A stretch of 43,374 nt of DNA from Brevibacterium rongguiense (GCF_009857845.1 NZ_WWEQ01000022.1:1-43374), one strand, 5' to 3'; shown: positions 16,528 through 25,155, counted from the stretch's first letter. The notes: generated by a model from the sequence alone, not told the origin. Translations and numbers: made by a program.

Positions 16528-18235
16528 GCGCGCCCCCCTTCGTCGCGGGCCGGGCGCCCGCCGCGGACTGGCTCTCCATCGCGGGCTGGGCCTCCGCCGC
16601 GGGCTGGGTTTCCGCTGCGGGATAGGTCGCCACGGTGGACTTGGCTTCCGCTGCGGGACGGGCTTCTGCCGCGGGCCGGGCCTCCGCCGCGGGCTGGGCG
16701 AGGGCATCCGCACCCCGTGGCGACGGGATGACCCGCCAGGCCACGACCGCCGCCGCGGCGAGCAGCAGGGCTGCGATGGCGGCCGTCATCTGCATGCCCT
16801 GTGTGAACGCCTCCTGGGCGGCCAGCAGCAGCCCGGTGTCCGGCCCGCCCGCGGGGCCCTGGGCGGCCTCCACGGCGGCGGCAAGGGACTCCCGCGCCGC
16901 CCGGCCCGCCGCCTCCGGCGTGCCCGCGGGGACGTGCAGGAGACCGCGGTACAGGGCGGTCTGGAGTGAGCCCAGCAGCGCGATGCCCAGGGCGATGCCG
17001 AGCTCGAACGAGGTCTCGGAGATCGCCGAGGCCGCCCCCGCCCGGTCCGGCGGGGCAGCGGAGACCACGGCATCGGTCGACAGCGTCATCGCCAGCCCCG
17101 TGCCCAGCCCGGTGATCGCCAGCGCGAGGCCCAGCCACGCGTAGGTGTCGCTGCCCTCCGCGATGCCGATCCCCACGAGGCCCGCGGCGCTGAGCAGCAG
17201 GCCCGCGGCGATCGCGCGGCCGGCACCCAGCCGGCGCAGCGCCGCGCCCACGATGACGGCGACGGCCATCGAGGCGAGCGTCGCGGGCATCTCCGCGAGC
17301 CCCGCCCAGAAGGGGGAGTAGCCGCGCACCAGCTGGAGGTACTGGGAGAAGAAGTAGAGGAAGCCGAAGAAGCCGAGCACGGAGAGCCCGTTGGCGATGA
17401 CGGCACCGCGGAAGGCAGGGATGGCGAAGAGGGAGAGGTCGAACAGCGGCTGGGCGAGCCGGCGCTGGCGGCGCAGGAACAGCCAGCCGCAGACGACGCC
17501 GATCGCCGCAGCCCCGCCTGCGTCCAGGGTGGGTCCGTGCTCGACCACGGCCTTGACCGCGTAGACGAGCGGGACGATCGCGAGGACGGACAGCCCGGCC
17601 GAGAGCAGGTCGATGGGCGCGCTGCGCCGGGTCGGGGCGCCGGGCAGCAGGACGGAGCCGGCGACGATGATGAGCGCGACGACGGGCAGGTTGATGAGGA
17701 AGACGGATCCCCAGGCGAAGTGCTCGAGCAGGACGCCGCCCACGAGCGGGCCCACCGCCCCGCCCGCCATGGCCCCCGCCGACCACAGGGCCACCGCGCG
17801 GGTGCGTAGGGCGGCGTCCGGGAAGAGCGCGCGGATGAGGGAGAGGGTCGAGGGCATGAGCGTCGAGCCCGCCAGGCCCAGGAGCGCCCGCGCGAGGATG
17901 AGCAGCCCGGCGGTGGGTGCGAAGGCCGCCAGCAGGGAGGCGAGCCCGAATGCCGCGCTGCCCACCAGCAGCAGGCGCTTGGCGCCGAAGCGGTCGGCCA
18001 GGTTGCCCATCGTGATGAGGAGCCCGGCCAGCACGAACGAGTAGATGTCGCCGATCCAGAGCACCTGGGCCGCGGTGGGCGCCAGATCGCGGCTGAGGGC
18101 GGGCAGGGCCAGGTAGAGCACGGTGCCGTCGATCGCGAGCAGGGTGACCGCCAGGATGAGGACGGCCAGCGCCGCGCCCCGGCGGGCACCGATGCGCGTG
18201 TCCGCCGCGGCGGCGGGCGGATTCGGTGCGGTCAT
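16517..18235 (-). CDS. DHA2-family MFS drug exporter (EmrB/QacA type)
   Basis: 572-residue, 14-helix proton-driven exporter. Motif A is GNLADRFGAKRLLLVG. Motif D1/B features are LAIDGTVLYLALPAL and LILARALLGLAGSTLMP, and motif C is AMAGGAVGPLVGGVLL. A long hydrophilic tail of about 65 residues contains tandem PAAEAR/PAAEAQ units encoded by a repeat of about 18-21 bp (16555-16700). The tail is variable-looking and probably not needed for transport. ATG at 18235. It is followed by the overlapping tetR, which suggests substrate-induced derepression. The substrates are unknown. Confidence 0.87.
   Translation of the reverse strand: MTAPNPPAAAADTRIGARRGAALAVLILAVTLLAIDGTVLYLALPALSRDLAPTAAQVLWIGDIYSFVLAGLLITMGNLADRFGAKRLLLVGSAAFGLASLLAAFAPTAGLLILARALLGLAGSTLMPSTLSLIRALFPDAALRTRAVALWSAGAMAGGAVGPLVGGVLLEHFAWGSVFLINLPVVALIIVAGSVLLPGAPTRRSAPIDLLSAGLSVLAIVPLVYAVKAVVEHGPTLDAGGAAAIGVVCGWLFLRRQRRLAQPLFDLSLFAIPAFRGAVIANGLSVLGFFGFLYFFSQYLQLVRGYSPFWAGLAEMPATLASMAVAVIVGAALRRLGAGRAIAAGLLLSAAGLVGIGIAEGSDTYAWLGLALAITGLGTGLAMTLSTDAVVSAAPPDRAGAASAISETSFELGIALGIALLGSLQTALYRGLLHVPAGTPEAAGRAARESLAAAVEAAQGPAGGPDTGLLLAAQEAFTQGMQMTAAIAALLLAAAAVVAWRVIPSPRGADALAQPAAEARPAAEARPAAEAKSTVATYPAAETQPAAEAQPAMESQSAAGARPATKGGAHAQ
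16555..16700 (-). repeat. Intragenic repeat coding PAAEAR-type units
   Basis: Copies related to gcctccgccgcgggctgg recur within the end of the exporter gene, giving about seven PAAEA-like peptide units. All keep the frame, so it is likely a length-variable tail. Confidence 0.6.
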
Positions 18236-18241
18236 ACCCCG

Positions 18242-18282
18242 AGGGTACGAACCAAATGGTTTGTTGTCCAGTCTAATTGGTT
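18242..18282 (-). promoter_or_regulatory. Promoter and probable TetR operator of the exporter-tetR operon
   Basis: On the minus strand TGGACA (18265-18270) and TACCCT (18242-18247) are separated by exactly 17 bp, and the ATG starts six bases after the -10, which would give a leaderless mRNA. The spacer holds AACCATTTGGTT, and further half-sites GAACCAA lie at 18249-18255 (plus) and 18276-18282 (minus). A repressor bound here would cover the promoter. An alternative -10 TAGACT lies at 18270-18275. Confidence 0.5.
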
Positions 18283-18326
18283 CACATCGACACGGGGTGC
18301 TGCAGGCGGTGCGCCGGGAGTAGGGG

Positions 18327-18341
18327 GATTGTTCAACAATC
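18327..18341 (+). promoter_or_regulatory. Palindromic operator, probable GntR site (copy 1)
   Basis: GATTGTTCAACAATC is a perfect 7+1+7 palindrome 69 bp before the NRAMP-like gene. The same sequence lies before pxpA at 25111-25125. The ATTGTnnACAAT-like form suits FadR/FCD GntR regulators. Possible promoter elements TTGCGC (18344-18349) and TACATT (18368-18373) lie just downstream, with 18-bp spacing. Confidence 0.65.
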
Positions 18342-18410
18342 GCTTGCGCACCGCGTGTGATCTGGCCTACATTTGGCTCACCGCCTCGCCCCCCTATCGG
18401 AAGCCCCGCC

Positions 18411-19697
18411 ATGACTGACGCCCCCTCCGAGCCCCAGGGCACCGAGCCCCAGGGCTCTGCGCCCCAGAGCTCCGCCGCCGAGCCCGCCTCCCCGGACACC
18501 GCCGCGGGCCTGGCCAGCAGCCGCAGGCTCACGATGATCGGCGCCATGTTCCTCATGGCGACGAGCGCGATCGGCCCCGGCTTCATCACCCAGACCTCCG
18601 TGTTCACGGTCCAGATGGGGGCGGCGTTCGCATTCGCGATCCTCATCTCCGTCCTCGTCGACATCGCCATCCAGCTCAACGTGTGGCGGGTGATCGGCGT
18701 GAGCGGCCTGCGCGCCAACGAGCTGGGCAACCGCGTGCTGCCGGGCCTCGGGTGGGTCCTCGCCGTCTTCGTGTTCGTGGGCGGGCTCATCTTCAACATC
18801 GGCAACGTGGGCGGCACCGGGCTGGGCCTCAACGCGATGCTCGGGCTCGATCCCAAGATCGGCGGCGCGATCTCCGCGCTCGTGGCGATCGCGATCTTCG
18901 TCTCCAAGCGCGCGGGCGTGGCGCTCGACCGCATCGTCGCCGTGCTCGGCGCGCTCATGATCGCGCTCATGCTCTACGTCGCGATCGTCTCGCAGCCCCC
19001 GCTGGGCCAGGCGCTGGCCAACACCGTGGCCCCCGAGCACGTGGACTTCCTCGTCATCACCACGCTCATCGGCGGCACGGTGGGCGGCTACATCACGTTC
19101 GCCGGCGCCCACCGGATGGTCGATTCGCGCGTCACCGGGATCGAGCACATCCGCGATATCACCCGCGCCTCGGTCATGGGCATCATCGTCACCTGCATCA
19201 TGCGCGTGCTGCTGTTCCTCGCCATCCTGGGCGTGGTCGCCGGCGGCGTCCACCTGGCCGGGCAGAACATCGCCGCGGACGCCTTCGAGGCCGCCGCGGG
19301 GCAGATCGGCCTGCGGTTCTTCGGCGTCGTCCTCTGGGCCGCCTCGGTCACCTCCGTCATCGGCGCCTCGTACACCTCCGTGAGCTTCGTGACGAAGCAG
19401 TCGACCTCGCCGCGGGTGCGCAATGGGCTCACGATCGCGTTCATCGTCGTGGCCACGGCCGTCTACCTGGTGCTCAACCAGACCCCGCAGACGCTCCTCA
19501 TCTTCGCCGGCGCAGTCAACGGCCTCATCCTCCCGCTGGGCTTCTTCGTCGTGCTGTGGGTGGCCTGGCGCCGCCGCGACCTGCTGGGCGGCTACCGCTA
19601 TCCGCTCTGGCTGCTCATCCTGGGCGCGGCCGTGTGGCTGCTGACGATCTACCTGGGCTGGAATTCGGTGGCCGGCATCGCAAAGCTCTGGGCCTAG
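18411..19697 (+). CDS. NRAMP-related permease (YcsG-like)
   Basis: 428-residue protein with about 11 hydrophobic segments beginning at residue 45. MFLMATSAIGPGFITQTSVFT and the later TLIGGTVGGYITFAGAHRMVD place it with NRAMP-related permeases that lack the canonical DPGN metal-binding motif (here AIGPGF). In Bacillus subtilis the homologue YcsG sits in the ycsF-kipIA cluster. Here too it shares a putative operator with pxpA and converges on that operon. A role in uptake of 5-oxoproline, another small organic compound or a divalent cation is inference. The ATG at 18411 is preceded by GGAAG; the first 38 residues are Pro/Glu/Ser-rich and cytoplasmic. Confidence 0.82.
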   Translation: MTDAPSEPQGTEPQGSAPQSSAAEPASPDTAAGLASSRRLTMIGAMFLMATSAIGPGFITQTSVFTVQMGAAFAFAILISVLVDIAIQLNVWRVIGVSGLRANELGNRVLPGLGWVLAVFVFVGGLIFNIGNVGGTGLGLNAMLGLDPKIGGAISALVAIAIFVSKRAGVALDRIVAVLGALMIALMLYVAIVSQPPLGQALANTVAPEHVDFLVITTLIGGTVGGYITFAGAHRMVDSRVTGIEHIRDITRASVMGIIVTCIMRVLLFLAILGVVAGGVHLAGQNIAADAFEAAAGQIGLRFFGVVLWAASVTSVIGASYTSVSFVTKQSTSPRVRNGLTIAFIVVATAVYLVLNQTPQTLLIFAGAVNGLILPLGFFVVLWVAWRRRDLLGGYRYPLWLLILGAAVWLLTIYLGWNSVAGIAKLWA

Positions 19698-19709
19698 TTC
19701 CCCTGCCCA

Positions 19710-19753
19710 CCGCCGAGGTGCGGGCCGGCCGGGTGCTTCCCGCGCCTCGGCGG
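19710..19753. terminator. Hairpin between the convergent permease and GntR genes
   Basis: CCGCCGAGG (19710-19718) pairs with CCTCGGCGG (19745-19753). No T-run. It lies 13 bp after the permease stop and could serve both directions. Confidence 0.4.
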
Positions 19754-19940
19754 CGGGCGGGCGCTGCCCGCCCTCTGGGTCGGCGCGCTGCTGCCCGCAC
19801 CGCGGGCGCGCGGCAGCGGCACGGCCCGTGTGGCCGAGACCGCCTCGGGACTGTCTGCCCAGCACGGCCGTCCCAGTGCCGCCACCCCGGTGCCGCCACC
19901 CCGGTGCCGCCGCCTTCGTGCTGCCGTCCCGCCGCCGGCC

Positions 19941-20753
19941 TCAGCGGCCGGGCGGGGCGGGCGGATCGCCGAGTGCGCCGAGTTCTGCGCGCGCATCGTC
20001 GAGGTAGGCGCGCATCGATGCCGCAGCGCCCGCCCGGTCGCCGCGCTCGAGCAGTTCGACGACGCGCAGGTTGCCCTCGGCGAAGCGCGCGTGGAACTGG
20101 TCCTCGAGCCGGCTGGCGCGGGCGAACGCCAGGCGCATGAGCGCGGAGACGCGCCGCATGAGCGCATCGGCGTGGCGCGAGCCGGCGGCGGCGACGATCG
20201 CGGTGTGGAAGTCCTGGTTGGCCGCGGCCGTGCCCACGTGGTCGCCCGCGCTGCGGGCCGCCAGACCGCGCTCGACGATCGCGCGCAGGCCCGCGGTGTC
20301 GAGGCCGTCCGCCCACTGCAGGGCGCCGGCCTCGAGGAGGATGCGCAGGCGGTAGATCTCCGCGATCTCCCGCTGCGTGGGCTCGGCGACGAAGACCCCG
20401 CGGTGGGGGATCCGCTCGACGAGGCCGTCGGCGGCCAGTGCTGCGAACGCCTCGCGCAGGGTGTTGCGCGACACGCCCAGGCGGGCTGCCAGCGCCACCT
20501 CGCTGAGCTTGTCGCCCACGCTCAGCTGCCCGCCGGCGATGAGGCCCATGAGCTCGGCGTGCGCTCGGCTGCGGGCCGTCCCGTCCTCCGCGCCGCGGTC
20601 CTCGGTGTTGCGGTCCTCGGTGCTCCGGTCAGCCGCGCCCCCGTCTGCCGTGCCCCCGTTCTCCGCGGCCCCGGTGCATGCGGTGTGCGCGATGGGTGCG
20701 GAGCTTCGCTGCCCACCGTCGGCTCCCGCGGCCGCGGTGCCCGCGTGCCTCAT
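19941..20753 (-). CDS. GntR family regulator, FCD type
   Basis: 270 residues. The winged helix is at about residues 62-125: MGLIAGGQLSVGDKLSEVALAARLGVSRNTLREAFAALAADGLVERIPHRGVFV. The all-helical FCD effector domain follows (IYRLRILLEAGALQWA; FHTAIVAAAGSRHADALMRRV). FCD members bind small carboxylates, which suits 5-oxoproline sensing. The first 60 residues are an unusual low-complexity extension with STEDRNTEDRGAEDG; a later start is possible. ATG at 20753 overlaps the biotin carboxylase stop by four bases (ATGA), so it is the last gene of the pxp operon and probably autoregulates through the palindromes at 18327 and 25111. Confidence 0.87.
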   Translation of the reverse strand: MRHAGTAAAGADGGQRSSAPIAHTACTGAAENGGTADGGAADRSTEDRNTEDRGAEDGTARSRAHAELMGLIAGGQLSVGDKLSEVALAARLGVSRNTLREAFAALAADGLVERIPHRGVFVAEPTQREIAEIYRLRILLEAGALQWADGLDTAGLRAIVERGLAARSAGDHVGTAAANQDFHTAIVAAAGSRHADALMRRVSALMRLAFARASRLEDQFHARFAEGNLRVVELLERGDRAGAAASMRAYLDDARAELGALGDPPAPPGR

Positions 20754-22588
20754 GCGAGCTCCGCGAGCACCTGGCCCGCGGCCACCTCGTCGCCCTTGGC
20801 CAGGTCGCGCAGCCGCACGGTGCCGGCGGCCGGGGCGAGCGCCTCGGATTCCATCTTCATCGCCTCGATGACCGCGACCGCCTGGCCCGCCTCGACCTCA
20901 TCGCCGTCCGAGACGGAGAACGCCACGAACGAACCGGCGTAGGGGCTCGTGACGGCGGTCTCGGATGCCTGCGCCCCGGAGTCCTCCCCACCTGCGGCGC
21001 CACCCCCGTTGCCCCCGAACTGCGCGCGATCGGATTGCACACCCCCGGCGCCCTCGCCCGCGCCACCGGCCGGGCCGCTGCGCCCGGCCAGCAGCGCCAG
21101 CGCCTCGGCGGGCAGGGCGATCTCCCGGCGGCGGCCGTCGATCTCGATGCCGAAGCGGCGCAGCTGCGCCCCGCCGTGCGCGGGCAGGACCGCCCCGGCG
21201 GCGCGGTCGGTCATGCGCTCCTGCGCCGCCTCGTCCTCCGCGAAGTCCGTCTCGATCCACCGGGTGTGCACGGCGAAGCCGTCCTCGGCCGTGAAGTCCG
21301 GATGCTCGAGCACGGCGGCATCGAAGGGCACCACGGTGGCCACGCCCTCGATGACGAGTTCGTCGAGGGCCGCCCGGGCGCGGCTCAGCGCCTGCTGCCG
21401 GTCCGCGCCCACGACGATGAGCTTGGCCATGAGGGAGTCGTAGGCACCGGGGACCTCCGAACCGGTCCGGACCCCGGAGTCCATCCGGATGCCGGGGCCC
21501 GTGGGCGCCTCGAAGCGCGTGACGGTCCCGGGGGAGGGGACGAAGCCGTGCACGGCATCCTCGGCGTTGAGCCGGAACTCCAGCGCGTGGCCGCGCGGCG
21601 CTGGCGCCTCGGAAACGGAGAGCGGCTCGCCCGCGGCGATGCGCAGCTGCTCGGCCACGAGGTCGACCCCGCTCGTCTCCTCCGTGACCGGGTGCTCCAC
21701 CTGCAGGCGGGTGTTGACTTCGAGGAACGAGATCGTGCCGTCCTCGCCCACGAGGAACTCGACGGTCCCGGCGCCCACGTAGCCCGCCGCCTCGCACACG
21801 GCGACCGCGCCGGCGCGCAGCCGCTCCTCCTGCTCCGCGGTGAGGAACGGTGCGGGGGCCTCCTCGATGAGCTTCTGGTTGCGCCGCTGCAGCGAGCAGT
21901 CGCGCAGCCCCACGACCACGGTGTGCCCGTGCTCATCGGCGAGGATCTGCGCCTCGACGTGGCGGGGCCGGTCGAGGAACTTCTCCACGAAGCACTCCCC
22001 GCGCCCGAACGCCGCCTCGGCCTCGCGCTGGGCGGCGATGAACGAGGACTCGATGGAATCGAGCGAGCGGGCGACCTTGAGCCCGCGCCCACCGCCGCCG
22101 AAGGCCGCCTTGATCGCGATCGGCAGGCCGTGCTCCTGGGCGAAGTCGCGGGCGTCCTCCCAGCTCTCGACGGGCCCGTCGCTGCCGGGAGCCAACGGCG
22201 TCCCCACCGAGGCCGCGAGCTCGCGGGCGCGCACCTTGTTGCCCAGCGCCTCGATCGTCTCCGCGCGGGGGCCGACCCACGTGAGGCCGGCCCGTTCGAC
22301 CGCGCGGGCGAAGTCCGCGTTCTCCGACAGGAACCCGTAGCCGGGGTGGACGGCATCCGCGTGGGCCCGCCGCGCGGCGTCGAGGAGTGCCTCGATGCTC
22401 AGGTAGGTCTCCGCGGGGCTGGTGCCGGGCAGGGCGAGGGCCTCGTCGGCCAGCCGGGTGTGGACGGCGTCCGCATCCGGGTCGGCGTAGACCGCAATCG
22501 AGGTCAGCCCCGCATCGCGAAGCGCGCGCACGATGCGCACGGCGATCTCCCCGCGGTTGGCGATGAGGACGCGGCTGAGTTCAGCCAT
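20750..22588 (-). CDS. Biotin carboxylase fused to biotin carboxyl carrier domain
   Basis: 612 residues. The biotin carboxylase part (about 1-445) has VLIANRGEIAVRI, HPGYGFLSENADFA, the ATP-grasp glycine loop AAFGGGGRGLKVA and the biotin carboxylase signature EVNTRLQVEHPVTE. A variable Gly-rich linker precedes the carrier domain, where Lys578 in EAMKMES is the biotinylation site. It makes carboxybiotin from bicarbonate and ATP. No acyl-CoA carboxyltransferase gene is nearby; instead the pxpBC product, which is related to the carboxyltransferase-like parts of urea amidolyase, overlaps it by eight bases. Such carboxylase genes are known neighbours of 5-oxoprolinase genes, with unclear role. Confidence 0.9.
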   Translation of the reverse strand: MAELSRVLIANRGEIAVRIVRALRDAGLTSIAVYADPDADAVHTRLADEALALPGTSPAETYLSIEALLDAARRAHADAVHPGYGFLSENADFARAVERAGLTWVGPRAETIEALGNKVRARELAASVGTPLAPGSDGPVESWEDARDFAQEHGLPIAIKAAFGGGGRGLKVARSLDSIESSFIAAQREAEAAFGRGECFVEKFLDRPRHVEAQILADEHGHTVVVGLRDCSLQRRNQKLIEEAPAPFLTAEQEERLRAGAVAVCEAAGYVGAGTVEFLVGEDGTISFLEVNTRLQVEHPVTEETSGVDLVAEQLRIAAGEPLSVSEAPAPRGHALEFRLNAEDAVHGFVPSPGTVTRFEAPTGPGIRMDSGVRTGSEVPGAYDSLMAKLIVVGADRQQALSRARAALDELVIEGVATVVPFDAAVLEHPDFTAEDGFAVHTRWIETDFAEDEAAQERMTDRAAGAVLPAHGGAQLRRFGIEIDGRRREIALPAEALALLAGRSGPAGGAGEGAGGVQSDRAQFGGNGGGAAGGEDSGAQASETAVTSPYAGSFVAFSVSDGDEVEAGQAVAVIEAMKMESEALAPAAGTVRLRDLAKGDEVAAGQVLAELA

Positions 22589-24341
22589 GGTCGGGCTCCT
22601 TCGGTGGGGCGAGCGCGAAGCGCAGCGCGGTTCCGGGCGCCGCCTGCGCGGCAATGGGCAGATCGGCGGTGATGACGGTGGCGATGACGGGATAGCCGCC
22701 GGTGACGGGGTGGTCGGCGAGGAACACGACCGGCTGGCCGCTGGGCGGTACCTGCACGGAGCCGAAGACCATGCCCTCGCTGAGCAGCTCGCCCTCGCGC
22801 GCCCGCTTGAGCGGGCGCTCGCCCTCCAAGCGCAGGCCCACCCGGTTCGAGCGCTCCGTGACCGTCCATGCACCGGCCGTGAGCGCCTCGAGGGCGGCGG
22901 GCTCGAACCAGTCCGCGCGGGGCCCGGGGATGACGCGCAGCACGGCCTCGCGCAGGGTGGTGGGCTCGGGGTCGCCCGCCGCGCTGAGCCCGCACCCCGG
23001 GTTCGGCGAGGCGCCCGCCGGGTCCGCGGCCCCGCCCGGTGCGCTGGCGGCGGGAATGGGGGCGCGCAGCTCATCACCGGCCGCAAGCGGGGGCGGGCCC
23101 AGACCGGAGAGCACGTCCGAGGCGCTCGAGCCCAGCGTGCGGGGAAGGTCGAAGCCGCCGCGCAGCGCCAGGTAGGCGCGCATCCCGGCGCTGGGCCGGC
23201 CGAGTGACAGGCGTGCGCCCGCGGGCACCGCGAAGGGGGCGCACAGCGGCATGCGGTGGACGGCGCCGTCGTACTTGACGTCGATCGGGCACTGCGCGCC
23301 GGTGACCGCCAGCGCGCAGTCGGCCAGCGCGGTGGCGGTGAGGCCGCCCAGCAGGATCTCGATGGCGGGCGTGCCCTCCGGGTTGCCCACCAGGCGGTTG
23401 GCCTGGGCGAAGGCCTCCCGGTCCGCGGCCCCCGAGCGGGAGACGCCCTGATCGCCCAGGCCGGCCCGGCCGGCGTCCTCGCTGAGCGCCTGCAGCCCGG
23501 GGGACTCGATGCGCAGGACGCGCGAGCCGGGCTGCGGCCGGGCGGCGGGCGCCTCGGCGGGGGGCGCGGCAGCCGAAGGAGTGGGGGAGGTGCCGGAGGC
23601 GGTGGCGGCAGGGCCATGCGCGGCCTGGGACGCCGGCTCCGCGGGCTGGGCCCCGGCCGCCGGCTCCGCGGTCTGCGGGCGGTCCCCGGTGTCCGCGGCG
23701 GCTCGAGTGCCTGCGGTGGCCTGGGCGCGCACCGCCCGGTAGCGCACCCGGTCGCCGGGCGCGATGAGGGCGGGCGGGGTGCGGTCGGGGTCGAAGAGCC
23801 GAGCGTCCGTGCGGCCGATGAGCTGCCAGCCGCCGGGCGAGGCGGTGGGGTACACGGCGGAGAATGCGCCCGCCAGGCCCACGGAGCCCGCGGGCACGCG
23901 CGTGCGCGGCTCGTCCCGGCGCGGGGTCTCCCAGCCGCCATCGGGTGCATCGCAGTAGACGAAGCCGGGCGCGAAGCCCGCGAACGCCGCGCGCCAGGCC
24001 TGGCGGGTGTGGCGCTCGATGAGCGCCTCGGTGCCGATCCTCAGGGCATCGGCGGCGACCTGGAGGTCCTCGCCGTCGTAGACGACGTTGATGGCAATCT
24101 CCCGGCCCTCGGGAGCGTGTGCGGCGTCGACGTCGAGTGCGCGCAGGCACTCGGCCCCGCTCGCCGCGGACCGCGGGGTCTCGAAGCGCACGAGGACCGT
24201 GGCCGCGGCCGCGACGGCCTCGACCTGGCCGGGCAGCGGTTGGGCGGTCAGGGCGGCGTGCGCGGCCATGACGGCGTCGATCGAGCCCAGCTCCACGAGC
24301 AGCGCGCGGTCGCCGGCGGGCAGCACCGCCCGGGGCCTCAC
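22581..24341 (-). CDS. pxpBC: 5-oxoprolinase subunits B and C fused (KipI-KipA type)
   Basis: 586 residues. Residues 1-206 are the PxpB/KipI/AHS1 domain with FAGFAPGFVYCD, TPRRDEPRTRVPAGSVGLAG and SPGGWQLIGRT. Residues 207-272 are an Ala/Pro/Thr linker. Residues 273-586 are the PxpC/KipA/AHS2 domain with SPGLQALSEDAGRAGLGDQGVSRSG, ALRGGFDLPRTLGSSASDVLSGLG and the late NRVGLRLEGERPL. Together with PxpA it cleaves 5-oxoproline to glutamate using ATP. In many bacteria B and C are separate genes, so the fusion is notable. The GTG at 24341 overlaps the pxpA stop (GTGA), which fixes the start despite an open frame upstream. Confidence 0.9.
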   Translation of the reverse strand: MRPRAVLPAGDRALLVELGSIDAVMAAHAALTAQPLPGQVEAVAAAATVLVRFETPRSAASGAECLRALDVDAAHAPEGREIAINVVYDGEDLQVAADALRIGTEALIERHTRQAWRAAFAGFAPGFVYCDAPDGGWETPRRDEPRTRVPAGSVGLAGAFSAVYPTASPGGWQLIGRTDARLFDPDRTPPALIAPGDRVRYRAVRAQATAGTRAAADTGDRPQTAEPAAGAQPAEPASQAAHGPAATASGTSPTPSAAAPPAEAPAARPQPGSRVLRIESPGLQALSEDAGRAGLGDQGVSRSGAADREAFAQANRLVGNPEGTPAIEILLGGLTATALADCALAVTGAQCPIDVKYDGAVHRMPLCAPFAVPAGARLSLGRPSAGMRAYLALRGGFDLPRTLGSSASDVLSGLGPPPLAAGDELRAPIPAASAPGGAADPAGASPNPGCGLSAAGDPEPTTLREAVLRVIPGPRADWFEPAALEALTAGAWTVTERSNRVGLRLEGERPLKRAREGELLSEGMVFGSVQVPPSGQPVVFLADHPVTGGYPVIATVITADLPIAAQAAPGTALRFALAPPKEPDHG

Positions 24342-25096
24342 GCGAAGCTCCGGACCTGCACGCCGGCCTCCTCGAGCCCCGCGCGGACGCGACGGGAGAG
24401 CTCGACGGAGTCGGGCGAGTCGCCGTGGACGCACACGGACTCCGCGCTCAGGCGGATGACGCTGCCGTCCACGGCCTCGAGGGTGCCGTCTGTGGCCAGG
24501 CGCACCACGCGGTCGGCCGCGGCCTGCGGATCGGCGATCACGGCACCGGGCTGCGTGCGGGGGACGAGCGTGCCCTCGGGGGTGTAGCCGCGGTCGGCGA
24601 AGGCCTCCGCGACGGCCCGGATGCCGGCCGCCTCGGCCAGGCCGATCGCGACGGAGCCCGGCAGCAGGAGGAGCGCGAGACCACCGCCGAAGGCGCGCAC
24701 GGCGTCGACGACCGCCCGGGCCTGCTCCTCGTCGTGGACGATGCGGTTGTACAGGGCACCGTGCGGCTTGACGTAGGACACGCGGGTGCCGGCCGCGCGG
24801 GCCAGCGTGTCGAGCGCGCCGAGCTGGTAGAGCAGCTCATCGGCGAGCTGGGCCGCGTCGTAGTCGATGGCGCGGCGGCCGAAGCCGGCGGGGTCGTTGT
24901 ACGAGGGGTGGGCGCCGACGGCCACGCCCCGCTCGGCGGCGGCGGCCAGGGTGCGGCGCAGCAGGTGCGGCTCGCCGGCGTGGTAACCGCAGGCCACATT
25001 GGCGCTCGTGACGATGTCGAGCACCGCCGCGTCGTCGGCCAGCGGGAAGCCCGCGACGGACTCGCCCAGGTCGGAGTTGAGGTCGATCGTGGTCAT
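24338..25096 (-). CDS. pxpA: 5-oxoprolinase subunit A (LamB/YcsF family)
   Basis: 252 residues, normal for the family. Signature blocks are TIDLNSDLGESVAGF at the N-terminus, VTSANVACGYHAGEP, VGAHPSYNDPAGFGRR, VSYVKPHGALYN, EAFADRGYTPEGTLVPRTQPGAVI and SVCVHGDSP. It is the subunit of the ATP-dependent oxoprolinase PxpABC, which returns spontaneously formed pyroglutamate to glutamate. The ATG at 25096 is preceded by GGAGG. An earlier ATG at 25123 falls inside the operator palindrome and is rejected. It is the first gene of the operon pxpA-pxpBC-biotin carboxylase-gntR, all linked by overlaps. Confidence 0.94.
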   Translation of the reverse strand: MTTIDLNSDLGESVAGFPLADDAAVLDIVTSANVACGYHAGEPHLLRRTLAAAAERGVAVGAHPSYNDPAGFGRRAIDYDAAQLADELLYQLGALDTLARAAGTRVSYVKPHGALYNRIVHDEEQARAVVDAVRAFGGGLALLLLPGSVAIGLAEAAGIRAVAEAFADRGYTPEGTLVPRTQPGAVIADPQAAADRVVRLATDGTLEAVDGSVIRLSAESVCVHGDSPDSVELSRRVRAGLEEAGVQVRSFA

Positions 25097-25110
25097 GCAC
25101 CCTCCTCGTG

Positions 25111-25155
25111 GATTGTTGAACAATCCTAGCGCGAGGCGGGAGGCCTGTCGAGACG
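25111..25155 (-). promoter_or_regulatory. pxp operon promoter with GntR-type operator (copy 2)
   Basis: On the minus strand TCGACA (25148-25153) and TAGGAT (25125-25130) are 17 bp apart. The palindrome GATTGTTGAACAATC (25111-25125) begins at the last base of the -10 and covers the expected start point. It matches the site at 18327 exactly when read on the other strand. Binding here would block transcription of pxpA onward. Confidence 0.65.

Noticed and set aside
24338..25123. pxpA start at the ATG at 25123
   Set aside because: That ATG lies in the operator palindrome overlapping the promoter; the ATG at 25096 has GGAGG and matches the family N-terminus.
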